A stretch of 64,000 nt of DNA, taken from assembly GCA_902491345.1 (NCBI GenBank), contig CABUHI010000009.1, positions 4,523-68,522 on the forward strand, in the 5' to 3' direction. A program made the position numbers and the translations under genes. This document shows positions 56,566 through 64,000 of this stretch, one piece after another. The stretch comes from an uncultured Collinsella sp. Its GTDB lineage: Bacteria > Actinomycetota > Coriobacteriia > Coriobacteriales > Coriobacteriaceae. The notes beneath the pieces are model-generated. The model saw only the letters and a program-made list of their open reading frames with translations, was not told where the DNA came from and did not search any database. Each line of letters starts with the position of its first letter. Within the stretch, counting starts at the first letter, position 1.

Positions 56566-57948
56566 ATGGCTGATACCGCATCTAAGCACATCGATATGAC
56601 CACCGGCTCGCTGTGGCGCAATATTCCCCTGTTCGCCTTCCCCGTGGCCGCCACGAGCATCTTGGAGCAGCTGTCGAACCTCATCGCCACGGTCATTATC
56701 GGCAACTTCTCGGGCGACCAGGGAACCCTCGCCATGGCGGCGGTCGGCTCCAATGTTCCGCTTACCAGCCTTATGCTCAACCTGTTTATTGGCATGTCGC
56801 TTGGCTCCAACGTGGTCATCGCCAACGCTATCGGCCGCGACGATCAGAGCATGGTCAAACGCGCCGTCCATACCTCGATTTTAATGGCGCTCGTGGGCTT
56901 TATCGTCATCGCGCTGGGCGAGATCTTTGCCGAGCCCATGCTCGCCGCCCTCAACGTTCCCGCCGAAACCATGCCGCTCGCTTCGCTCTACCTGCGCGTC
57001 TTTTTGCTGAGCATGCCCTCGATCTTGCTCTACAACTTTGAGGCTGCGATCTTCCGCTCCGTCGGCATCACCCGCATGCCGCTGCAGGCGCTTGCCGTGT
57101 CCACCGTCCTCAACATTGGCCTGGACCTCATCTTTGTCCCCGTACTCCACTGGGGTGTCGCGGGCGTCGCCATCGCCACCGCCATCGCCTACACCGTCAG
57201 CGCCGCCACACTCTTTATCCGCCTGCTCAAGACCGACTCCGTCGTCCGCGTCACCCCACGCGACCTGGCTATCGACCCCGTCGCCCTCAAGCGCATCGTC
57301 AAGATCGGCCTGCCAGCCGGCATCCAAAGCGCCGTCTTTGCCGTAGCCAACATCATCATCCAGTCCGCCATCAACAGCCTGGGCACCGAGGTCATGGCGG
57401 CATCGAGCGCCGCCATGAGCTTGGAGTACGTATGCTACAACCTGCTCAACAGCTTTAGCCAGGCGTGCACCACCTTTGTGGGACAAAACCACGGTGCCCG
57501 CCAGATCGACCGCTGCACCAAAACGCTCAAGGTCTGCCTGGTCGAAGGCGGTATCGTCGCGCTCACCACGATCATCGTTATTGTCGGCCTGGGGCGCGAG
57601 ATCTTGTCGCTGTTCAACAGCGATCCCAACATCGTCTCGATCGGCTATATCCGCGTGTGCTCGATCTTCCCGGCGTACGCCTTTAGCATGTTCTACGAAA
57701 ACATGTCAGGCTACCTGCGCGGCTTTGGCATCTCGCTCACACCCGCCCTCATCACCATGATCTGCGTCTGCGGCATCCGCTTCTACTGGGTGTTCTGCGT
57801 GTTCCCGCACTTCCGCACCTTTGCGAACATCATGATGGTCTACCCCATCAGCCTGGGCACCACGGCGTTCTTTATGGTCGTGGCGGTACTACTTTGCCAC
57901 CCGGCACGCACCTATCGCGCCACCCAAGCCAAAGCGACAGCCCGCTAA
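56566..57948 (+). CDS. MATE-family efflux transporter, 460 aa
   Basis: Na+- or H+-coupled multidrug exporter with 12 hydrophobic segments in two homologous halves. Landmarks: LFAFPVAATSILEQLSNLIA at the start, AAVGSNVPLTSL, and in the second half AGIQSAVFAVANIIIQSAIN with FVGQNHGA. A purine-rich GAGATTGAGAG precedes ATG. Preceded by the repeat-rich gap and followed at 28 bp by a convergent LysR gene. Substrate unknown. Confidence 0.92.
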   Translation: MADTASKHIDMTTGSLWRNIPLFAFPVAATSILEQLSNLIATVIIGNFSGDQGTLAMAAVGSNVPLTSLMLNLFIGMSLGSNVVIANAIGRDDQSMVKRAVHTSILMALVGFIVIALGEIFAEPMLAALNVPAETMPLASLYLRVFLLSMPSILLYNFEAAIFRSVGITRMPLQALAVSTVLNIGLDLIFVPVLHWGVAGVAIATAIAYTVSAATLFIRLLKTDSVVRVTPRDLAIDPVALKRIVKIGLPAGIQSAVFAVANIIIQSAINSLGTEVMAASSAAMSLEYVCYNLLNSFSQACTTFVGQNHGARQIDRCTKTLKVCLVEGGIVALTTIIVIVGLGREILSLFNSDPNIVSIGYIRVCSIFPAYAFSMFYENMSGYLRGFGISLTPALITMICVCGIRFYWVFCVFPHFRTFANIMMVYPISLGTTAFFMVVAVLLCHPARTYRATQAKATAR

Positions 57949-57975
57949 ACACCGCACTCAACGCCACGACAGTCA

Positions 57976-58842
57976 TTAATTGACAATATGCGAGCTCATA
58001 TAGTCGATAAAGCGCCTCGTGGCGATGGGCATGGTGTCCCAGCTGCGCCAGGCGGCCACCACGTCGCGCGAGGGGGCATGCACGATAGGCCGCACACGGA
58101 TATCGGCTTGCACGCCCTCAACGGTACGGCGATAAAGCATACTCACGCCTAGGCCCTCCTCGACCATCGCCATGATGGTGTAGTCGTCGGTCACCTCACT
58201 CGTCACGTGCGGCGACAGCCCATGCGCCGCAAATGCATCGAGCACCAGGCTCTGTTCGCCCTCATCCAGCAACACAAACGGCTCGGACGCCAGGTCGGCG
58301 AGCGTCACCTTCTCCTTTGCCGCCAGCGGATGCGCGGCCGGAAGCAGTGCCACCAACTCGTCGTGATAGACCACGCGCTTCTCGAGCCCCGCGGTAAACC
58401 CGCGTGCCGTAAAGCAAAAATCGACCACGCCATCGTGCACCCACTGGGCGTTGCGCGTGTAATCGCCCTGCTTGAGGGTAAAGTGCACGCCCGGGTGCAG
58501 GGCTCCAAAGTCGCGGATTACGCGCGGCAACACGGTACGGCTCACGTTGGTAAACGTCGCAATGCGAATATCAGTCGAGGAGAGCCCCAGCAGCTCCTGG
58601 CGCTTGCCCTCGAGCTCGGCCTCGGCAGTTACGATCTGTCGCAGATACGGCAGATACTGCTTGCCGTCGCGCGTAAGCGACACACCCTGTTTTCCGCGCT
58701 CGATAAGCGTGGTACCCAGCTCGCGTTCAAGCGCCTTGACGGCCTGGCTCACCGCACTTTGCGTATAGCCCAGCTCGTCCGCCGCGCCCTTAAGACTTCC
58801 GCAGTCGACCACCATACAAACGATCTGATACCGCGATGCCAT
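57976..58842 (-). CDS. LysR-family regulator, 288 aa
   Basis: N-terminal helix-turn-helix GSLKGAADELGYTQSAVSQAV and an effector domain beginning DIRIATFTNVSRTVLPRVI. Similar layout and motifs to the LysR protein at 15328, and likewise divergent from an EamA transporter gene. AGG-rich GGAGG lies 4 nt before ATG. It most likely controls the transporter. Effector unknown. Confidence 0.9.
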   Translation of the reverse strand: MASRYQIVCMVVDCGSLKGAADELGYTQSAVSQAVKALERELGTTLIERGKQGVSLTRDGKQYLPYLRQIVTAEAELEGKRQELLGLSSTDIRIATFTNVSRTVLPRVIRDFGALHPGVHFTLKQGDYTRNAQWVHDGVVDFCFTARGFTAGLEKRVVYHDELVALLPAAHPLAAKEKVTLADLASEPFVLLDEGEQSLVLDAFAAHGLSPHVTSEVTDDYTIMAMVEEGLGVSMLYRRTVEGVQADIRVRPIVHAPSRDVVAAWRSWDTMPIATRRFIDYMSSHIVN

Positions 58843-59000
58843 TGTGCCTCCACATCAATGCAGCCGTAAAACGTTTTGCCAGGGCTTTTTCTACCTACAT
58901 TAGCATTTCTTAATCATACTGAAGATACATTCGCTTTACTACATCCACATCTGGGAGCAGAATCCTTTTTACGAAACCGTTCTGTAACAAAAGGAGTCCC

Positions 59001-59903
59001 ATGGATCGCAAAAAAGCAATCGCGCTCTCATTTTCCGTTCCCGTAGCATGGGGCTTTTCGTACCCCCTTATGAAGATCGGCATGGACAGCATGAACGCCA
59101 CGAGCATCGTTGCGCTACGCTGCATCATCGCCTTTGTTGCCTGTCTGCTGCTCTTCCACAAGCGCGCTTTCCGTATCAACCGCGACCTTATGGTTCGCGC
59201 CGCCATCATCGGCGCCATCATGGCAACCGAGCTCACCTGCATGTGCCTGGGCTCCAGCCTCACCTCTGCCTCCACTGCCGGCTTTTTGCAGAGCCTGACG
59301 GTCGTGATCGTGCCGTTTGCCAACGCCGCCCTGCTGCGTCGCGCCCCCGAGCGCAAGGTGCTCGTCGGCACCGCCATCGTCACCTGCGGCATGCTGCTGC
59401 TCTCGGGCGCCGACTTCACCAGCCTGAACCCGGGCGCGATCATCATGCTGCTCTCCGCTTTTGTCTACGCCGGCCATATCATTGTCGCCAAGCGCTTTGT
59501 CGAAGATGTCGACCCGCTGGCTCTGGGCGTTTGGCAGCTGGGCTTCGGCGGCCTGTTCTCGGGCGTCGCGGCATTCACCTTTGGCGGCTTCACACTTCCC
59601 AGCACGCCGAGCGAGATTGTCGTTGTCGTCGCGCTCGCACTCATCTGCTCTGCCTACGGCTTTATCACCCAGACGCTCGTGCAACCCCACGTGCCTGCCG
59701 AGACCACCGGCTTTGCCTTCTCGCTCGAGCCGGTCTGCTCTGCCGTCTTCTCGTTCTTCCTGGTCGGCGAGGTCCTGAGCCCCATCGCCTTCTTTGGCGC
59801 CGCCCTCATCCTCACCGGCGTCATGGTGGCAACCGTCGAGCTTCCGCGCCTTCGCGCGCATGGACAGGCTCGCATGGCAGGAGCGCCCGAGCACGTCTCG
59901 TAG
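59001..59903 (+). CDS. EamA/DMT-family transporter, 300 aa
   Basis: Ten membrane helices in two EamA repeats. The start ALSFSVPVAWGFSYPLMKIGMD and the second-half SLEPVCSAVFSFFLVGEVLS are typical. AAAAGGAG lies 4 nt before ATG. Divergent from a LysR gene across a 158-bp A+T-rich gap (58843-59000) in which I could not place a firm operator. Not a close copy of the transporter at 16304. Confidence 0.9.
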   Translation: MDRKKAIALSFSVPVAWGFSYPLMKIGMDSMNATSIVALRCIIAFVACLLLFHKRAFRINRDLMVRAAIIGAIMATELTCMCLGSSLTSASTAGFLQSLTVVIVPFANAALLRRAPERKVLVGTAIVTCGMLLLSGADFTSLNPGAIIMLLSAFVYAGHIIVAKRFVEDVDPLALGVWQLGFGGLFSGVAAFTFGGFTLPSTPSEIVVVVALALICSAYGFITQTLVQPHVPAETTGFAFSLEPVCSAVFSFFLVGEVLSPIAFFGAALILTGVMVATVELPRLRAHGQARMAGAPEHVS

Positions 59904-59991
59904 ACCCCACTCTTCATACAGCCGCGGCATAAAGGCAACCGGTGCGCCTTTACAATAGATGCCAACAGAGCATCTGCCATAAAGGAGCCCC

Positions 59992-60717
59992 ATGGACACC
60001 GCAACTCGCGATCGCAACATAGCAACTTGGTTGGGCGATGCGCCGCAGCCGGTACGTGACACTACGAACCAGCTGCTCGAGCGCATCGCCCTTTTGCGTG
60101 CCGAGCAGACTATCTACCCGGCACAAGACGACATCCTCAATGCCCTCGTCTATACGCCGGCCGACCAGGTCAAGGTTGTCATTTTGGGTCAGGACCCCTA
60201 TCACGGACCCAACCAGGCAATGGGACTGTCGTTCTCGGTCCCCGCGACGCAAACCAAGTTGCCGCCGAGCCTGCGCAACATCTATAAGGAACTCAAAGCC
60301 GATCTGGATTGCCCTATTCCCGCCACGGGAGACCTAACCCCATGGGCACAGCAGGGCGTCCTGCTCCTCAACACCACGCTCACCGTGCGCGAGCATGCCG
60401 CGAACTCGCACGCCAAACTGGGCTGGAGTACGCTCACCGACTACGTTATCGAACGCTGCTGTCAGCTGCCCCAACCGGTAGTCTTTTTGGCATGGGGCCG
60501 CTTTGCCCAGCAGATGGTCGAAGGCAAGCTCGCCACGACCGGCGCGGGCAAGGCAACCGACAAGTTCTGCCTAGCCTCTACGCATCCCTCGCCGCTTTCG
60601 GCCAACCGTGCCACGGCAGAACTCCCCGCCTTTATGGGGTCGCGCCCCTTCTCGGCAGCCAATCGGCTACTCGAACAGCACGGCTCGACCCCCGTCAACT
60701 GGACTTGCCTCGGCTAA
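59992..60717 (+). CDS. ung: Uracil-DNA glycosylase
   Basis: Family 1 uracil-DNA glycosylase that removes uracil from DNA. The water-activating loop is ILGQDPYHGP, a uracil-contact Asn is in LLLNTTLTV, and the DNA-intercalation loop is HPSPLSANR. At 241 aa it is of family length. AAAGGAG lies 5 nt before ATG. Monocistronic with a bidirectional terminator. Confidence 0.95.
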   Translation: MDTATRDRNIATWLGDAPQPVRDTTNQLLERIALLRAEQTIYPAQDDILNALVYTPADQVKVVILGQDPYHGPNQAMGLSFSVPATQTKLPPSLRNIYKELKADLDCPIPATGDLTPWAQQGVLLLNTTLTVREHAANSHAKLGWSTLTDYVIERCCQLPQPVVFLAWGRFAQQMVEGKLATTGAGKATDKFCLASTHPSPLSANRATAELPAFMGSRPFSAANRLLEQHGSTPVNWTCLG

Positions 60718-60732
60718 AAATCGATACATCAA

Positions 60733-60766
60733 AAACGCGCCCGACGGCTTTCCATCGGGCGCGTTT
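60733..60766. terminator. Bidirectional terminator
   Basis: AAACGCGCCCGA and TCGGGCGCGTTT around 10 nt, between convergent ung and SDR genes. Confidence 0.8.
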
Positions 60767-60767
60767 C

Positions 60768-61448
60768 CTATTCGGGCCAAATAAATTGCGTGCGGCCAGC
60801 CTCGCCGCCATCGATCAACAGACTCTGCCCGGTCATAAACCGGTTGGTCACGCCCACAAAGTAGATCCACTCGGCGATCTCTTGGGCGGTGGCCCAGCGT
60901 TTAAGCGGCGTAAGCTCCATAATCTGGCTCCACAGGTGTTCGTCTTCCATCACGCAACGGTTGAGCGGCGTGATAACGCCGCCCGGGTCCACACTGTTGG
61001 CAATGGCCTGCGGCGCCATGCGGTTTGCAAGGTTCTTGGTGTAGGCGATAACGCCGCCCTTGCTGGCAGCATAGGCAGGAAACTCCGATCCCGTATGCCC
61101 GCTCGCCGACCCCACATTGACCACGGATTTGATAGCCGGCGCCGGCTTGGCGGCAAGCCCCTCCCCCGCAAAGGCGTAGCGCTCGGTCACGTTGATGGTG
61201 CCATACAGGTTGGCGGCGATGTCATCGGCCGAATCCTGCGTACCGGCAACGTTCACGATCACCTGAGGCTCAAGGTCGCCTGGAAACGAGTTAGGCTCGC
61301 GAACATCAACAATCAGATGGCGGTAGCGCTCGTGTTCGATCGCCGCCGGCAGCAAATCAAAGCCCACGACCTCGTGGTCCTCGTCCAAAAAGCGCTGCAC
61401 GCATGCGGCTCCGATACCGCCCGAAGCACCCGTAATCAAAACCCGCAT
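60768..61448 (-). CDS. Short-chain dehydrogenase/reductase, 226 aa
   Basis: Classical SDR. Nucleotide loop TGASGGIGAAC, NVAGT, a catalytic Ser in VVNVGSASGH, and YAASKGG with the Tyr-Lys pair. Asp after the second strand (VVGFDLL) suggests NAD(H) preference. It starts 9 bp after the VUT transporter gene, so the two form an operon. Substrate unknown; similar proteins act on steroids or sugars, which I cannot decide here. Confidence 0.88.
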   Translation of the reverse strand: MRVLITGASGGIGAACVQRFLDEDHEVVGFDLLPAAIEHERYRHLIVDVREPNSFPGDLEPQVIVNVAGTQDSADDIAANLYGTINVTERYAFAGEGLAAKPAPAIKSVVNVGSASGHTGSEFPAYAASKGGVIAYTKNLANRMAPQAIANSVDPGGVITPLNRCVMEDEHLWSQIMELTPLKRWATAQEIAEWIYFVGVTNRFMTGQSLLIDGGEAGRTQFIWPE

Positions 61449-61457
61449 ACTTGCTCC

Positions 61458-62180
61458 TTAGGCGGTTGCGTGGCGCTCGAGGTACTCGGAGCCCACATTC
61501 TCGCGCTCCCAGCCGCGCACGACCTTGTAGCCCACGGGGCTCAGGAAAACCTCGCACAGCAGCTCGGCAACAGCGCCGGTCAGCGAGCACATAAGGACCT
61601 GCACCCAGGTCCAACCAAAGAACGTGTGGCTCACCACAATGGCAAAGACCAGGTTGTCGATAAACTGGCCAACACCCGTGGACACATAGGAACGGAAGGC
61701 GAAGCTCGCAAAGTTATTCTTTTTGAGCATACGGCCGAGCGACTGGTTGAGCGTGGAATTAACCACGGCAGAAACGAGCATTGCCAGCGAAGAGCCCAGC
61801 ACCACGTACCAGGTGCCGCCGATGGTGGCGTTAAGGGCGTTGTTGACCTCGATCATGCCGGTGTCGTAGTAGGCGCCCCACATACCGGGCGTGAGCGAGC
61901 ATGCCCAAAAGCACAGGCTCACGGCCAGGTTGACCAGCAGCGCGAGGATAGAGATTTTGATGGATGCCTTGGCGCCAAAGCGCTTGCAGATCATGTCCTG
62001 GCACAAAAACGAAACCCAGCTCACCACAAAGCCGCAATCGAGTGCCAGATACGGCAGGCTGATAAGCTCTTTGTTGGCCAGCAGGTTCATCATGATGACG
62101 CTCACGAAAAACAGCGAAACCGTTGCCGCGGGAATGCTCCGCAACAGGACTTTATAGTCCTCCATGACTTTCTTGATCAT
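61458..62180 (-). CDS. VUT-family (YhhQ-like) queuosine precursor transporter, 240 aa
   Basis: Six membrane helices with the family's opening (SLFFVSVIMMNLLANKELI), DCGFVVSWVSFLCQDMICKRFG and late TGVGQFIDNLVFAI. YhhQ proteins import preQ0/preQ1 for queuosine tRNA modification. AAAGGAG lies 7 nt before ATG. Promoter at 62266-62294. No preQ1 riboswitch was recognised in the 86-nt leader. The C-terminus ends in a charged cytoplasmic tail. Confidence 0.82.
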   Translation of the reverse strand: MIKKVMEDYKVLLRSIPAATVSLFFVSVIMMNLLANKELISLPYLALDCGFVVSWVSFLCQDMICKRFGAKASIKISILALLVNLAVSLCFWACSLTPGMWGAYYDTGMIEVNNALNATIGGTWYVVLGSSLAMLVSAVVNSTLNQSLGRMLKKNNFASFAFRSYVSTGVGQFIDNLVFAIVVSHTFFGWTWVQVLMCSLTGAVAELLCEVFLSPVGYKVVRGWERENVGSEYLERHATA

Positions 62181-62265
62181 TATGTACTCCTTTGGTTTTA
62201 GGTTTAACGAGCAGGATATCGGACCCGAACTGCTCGGACGCCCCGGTCTTGAGACGACGGTGGGT

Positions 62266-62294
62266 ATGATAGCCGCTCACACGGCATCAGGCAA
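62266..62294 (-). promoter_or_regulatory. Promoter of the VUT-SDR operon
   Basis: TTGCCT and TATCAT with an exact 17-nt spacer on the minus strand; a good sigma-70-type match 86 bp before the start codon. Confidence 0.6.
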
Positions 62295-62336
62295 GCAAAC
62301 GGCGCGGCAGCCCCGCAGGCCCACCGCGCCGATGCG

Positions 62337-63950
62337 TTAAAACGCTACGTTGCCAAACTCCGACAGGATAAGGTCGGGGTTGTGGTCGGTTGCCCAATCC
62401 ACGTTCCACGGGCTCGTGAACAGCAGCAGCTTACCGCCGCGCATGTCCTCGACGCGCAGCGTGTCGCGCGTGAGCGAAAGGCCCGGGATATCGATGGTGT
62501 CGGGGTCATTCTGGATCCAGCGGATGTCCGTATAGGGCAGCGGCTGGCGACGAACCTCAACACGGTACTCGGCCTTGAGGCGGCGCTCGAGTACCTCAAA
62601 CTGCAGCACGCCGACCACGCCCACAATGACGCTCTCCATGCCGGCACCCAGTTCGCGGAAGATCTGGATGGCGCCCTCCTGGGCAAGCTCCTCCATACCC
62701 TTGACGAACTGCTTGCGCTTGAGCGTGTCGACCTGCGTAATGCGAGCGAACATCTCGGGGGCAAACGTCGGGATCTGCGGATACTGCACGTGGCACTTGC
62801 CGGAGCACACGGTGTCGCCGATGCTAAAGATACCCGGGTCGAACAGGCCCACGATATCGCCCGCGTACGCCTCGTCCACGATGGCGCGGTCATCGGCCAT
62901 CATCGACGTGCCCGTGGCAAGCTTGAGCTTGCGGTTGCCCTGCACGTGGAAGGCATCCATGCCGCGCTCGAACTTGCCCGAGCAAATGCGCACAAAGGCG
63001 ATGCGGTCGCGGTGGTTCTTGTCCATGTTGGCCTGGATCTTAAACACAAAGCCGCTAAAGTCGTCGCGGCAGGGATCGACCGGCTCGCTGGTGAGCGTAT
63101 CGGTATAGGCGCGCGGCGTCGGGGCCAGACGCAGGAACTCCTTGAGGAAGGGCTCCACGCCAAAGTTGGTGAGCGCCGAGCCAAAGAACGCCGGGCTCAG
63201 CTTGCCGCAGGCCACAGCATCCAAGTCGAGCTCGTCGCCAGCGCCATCGAGCAGCTCGATGTCGTCCATCAGGTTCTTATGGTTCTCCTCGCCGATGAGC
63301 TCATCCATGGCAGGGTCGCCCAGCTCGGCCTCGACCTCGGCGACCTTCTTGGTGGCGTTGGCGTGGCCGTCGCCCTCGAAGGCAATGACGCGACGAGTCT
63401 GACGGTCGAACACGCCGCGGAAGTTGCGGCCGCTGCCGATCGGCCAGTTCATGGGATACGTATTGATGCCCAGGACGTTCTCGATCTCTTCCATGAGCTC
63501 AAACGGATCTCGAGCCTCGTGGTCGAGCTTGTTCACAAAGGTGAAGATGGGAATGTGGCGCAGCGTACAGACCTTAAAGAGCTTTTTGGTCTGGGCCTCG
63601 ACGCCCTTGGCGCCGTCGATGACCATAACAGCAGCGTCGGCGGCCATAAGGGTACGGTAGGTATCCTCCGAGAAGTCCTGGTGGCCGGGGGTATCGAGGA
63701 TGTTGACGCAGGCGCCGTTGTAGGTGAACTGCAGCACCGAGGAGGTAACGGAAATACCGCGCTCCTTCTCGATGTCCATCCAGTCCGAGACGGCATGCTT
63801 GGCCGAGCTCTTGCCCTTGACCGAGCCGGCAGTCTGGATGCTGCCGGTATAGAGCAGCAGCTTCTCGGTAAGTGTGGTCTTACCGGCGTCCGGGTGGCTG
63901 ATGATCGCGAATGTGCGGCGCGACGAGATTTCATCCGACAGGCTTGCCAT
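62337..63950 (-). CDS. prfC: Peptide chain release factor 3
   Basis: Ribosomal GTPase that recycles RF1/RF2 after termination. G1 is ISHPDAGKTT, G2 ERGISVTSS, G3 DTPGHQDFS and G4 FVNKLDHEAR. The RF3-specific domains II-III follow to residue 537. GAAAGGA lies 6 nt before the chosen ATG; the longest frame would add 9 residues without support. Standard length. Monocistronic in view; the right window edge lies just upstream. Confidence 0.95.
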   Translation of the reverse strand: MASLSDEISSRRTFAIISHPDAGKTTLTEKLLLYTGSIQTAGSVKGKSSAKHAVSDWMDIEKERGISVTSSVLQFTYNGACVNILDTPGHQDFSEDTYRTLMAADAAVMVIDGAKGVEAQTKKLFKVCTLRHIPIFTFVNKLDHEARDPFELMEEIENVLGINTYPMNWPIGSGRNFRGVFDRQTRRVIAFEGDGHANATKKVAEVEAELGDPAMDELIGEENHKNLMDDIELLDGAGDELDLDAVACGKLSPAFFGSALTNFGVEPFLKEFLRLAPTPRAYTDTLTSEPVDPCRDDFSGFVFKIQANMDKNHRDRIAFVRICSGKFERGMDAFHVQGNRKLKLATGTSMMADDRAIVDEAYAGDIVGLFDPGIFSIGDTVCSGKCHVQYPQIPTFAPEMFARITQVDTLKRKQFVKGMEELAQEGAIQIFRELGAGMESVIVGVVGVLQFEVLERRLKAEYRVEVRRQPLPYTDIRWIQNDPDTIDIPGLSLTRDTLRVEDMRGGKLLLFTSPWNVDWATDHNPDLILSEFGNVAF

Positions 63951-64000
63951 GCGGATCCTTTCTTGCATTGAGTGCATTACGTCGTTGTAACCGCACTATT

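Noticed and set aside
60309..62201. A 630-codon plus-strand frame running across ung, SDR and the VUT transporter genes
   Set aside because: It overlaps three recognisable genes in other frames, has no domain pattern and crosses a strong bidirectional terminator.
62181..62336. Possible preQ1 riboswitch before the VUT-family transporter
   Set aside because: No match to preQ1-I or preQ1-II consensus blocks; the leader shows only a promoter.
62382..63971. Long plus-strand frame opposite prfC
   Set aside because: Shadow of the release factor gene; composition typical of antisense frames.
1..64000. tRNA, rRNA, tmRNA or CRISPR loci
   Set aside because: No cloverleaf with a TTC-loop block, no rRNA-like stretch and no regularly spaced repeats with spacers were found by reading both strands.

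Overview
The window reads as chromosomal DNA of a high-GC gut actinobacterium of the Coriobacteriia, most likely Collinsella or a close relative. This is inferred from gene content (bile salt hydrolase-like enzyme, obligate-fermenter style alcohol/aldehyde dehydrogenases, reverse-type rubrerythrin), from the C/G-rich third codon positions, and from frequent GTG starts with strong AGGAGG ribosome binding sites. No 16S or marker search was possible. No rRNA, tRNA, CRISPR array, prophage or complete insertion sequence is visible.

Layout. 1-4.5 kb: end of a DUF2130 gene, a metallophosphoesterase, a HIRAN protein, a tiny holin-like toxin with the layout of a type I toxin-antitoxin locus, and an iron alcohol dehydrogenase/aldehyde dehydrogenase pair. 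4.8-8.5 kb: rubrerythrin, then an AbiEi/DUF559-like putative nuclease gene. Two copies of a 120-bp palindromic element bracket this gene, and each copy supplies the stop codon of the gene before it. 8.5-10.1 kb: vitamin B6 module (pdxR divergent from pdxST). 10.1-17 kb: a repeat-rich gap, a winged-helix protein with an RGG-box tail, an MFS exporter, a peptide deformylase-like protein, an XRE-aminotransferase fusion with its own operator cluster, and a LysR/EamA pair. 17-31 kb: Kup potassium transporter, bile salt hydrolase, a degenerate deformylase, two nucleobase permeases, a MetE-like methyltransferase with a LysR regulator, a HAD phosphatase, a TPP riboswitch with thiM-ykoF-like-thiE, and a patatin.

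31.5-38.9 kb holds three tandem paralogous cyclic-di-GMP proteins (two with GGDEF and EAL, one with GGDEF only). 39-42 kb: flavoprotein, ArsC-like protein without its cysteine, CobW GTPase, TrmL. 42-50.6 kb is the most accessory-looking part: a more A+T-rich three-gene membrane cassette (lipoprotein, DUF4230 protein, unrecognised 353-aa protein), a serine recombinase, and two paralogous AAA/Orc-like ATPases on either side of a class II UvrA. 50.7-64 kb returns to housekeeping: a TetM/EF-G-like GTPase, acetyltransferase, RsmJ, RlmA, MATE exporter, LysR/EamA pair, uracil-DNA glycosylase, SDR, VUT-family transporter and release factor 3.

Themes. Intergenic regions carry many perfect hairpins and at least three families of interspersed palindromic repeats, two of which recur more than 25 kb apart. 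The best candidates for undescribed biology are the lipoprotein/DUF4230 cassette, the RGG-box winged-helix protein, the palindromes that donate stop codons, and the small toxin locus.
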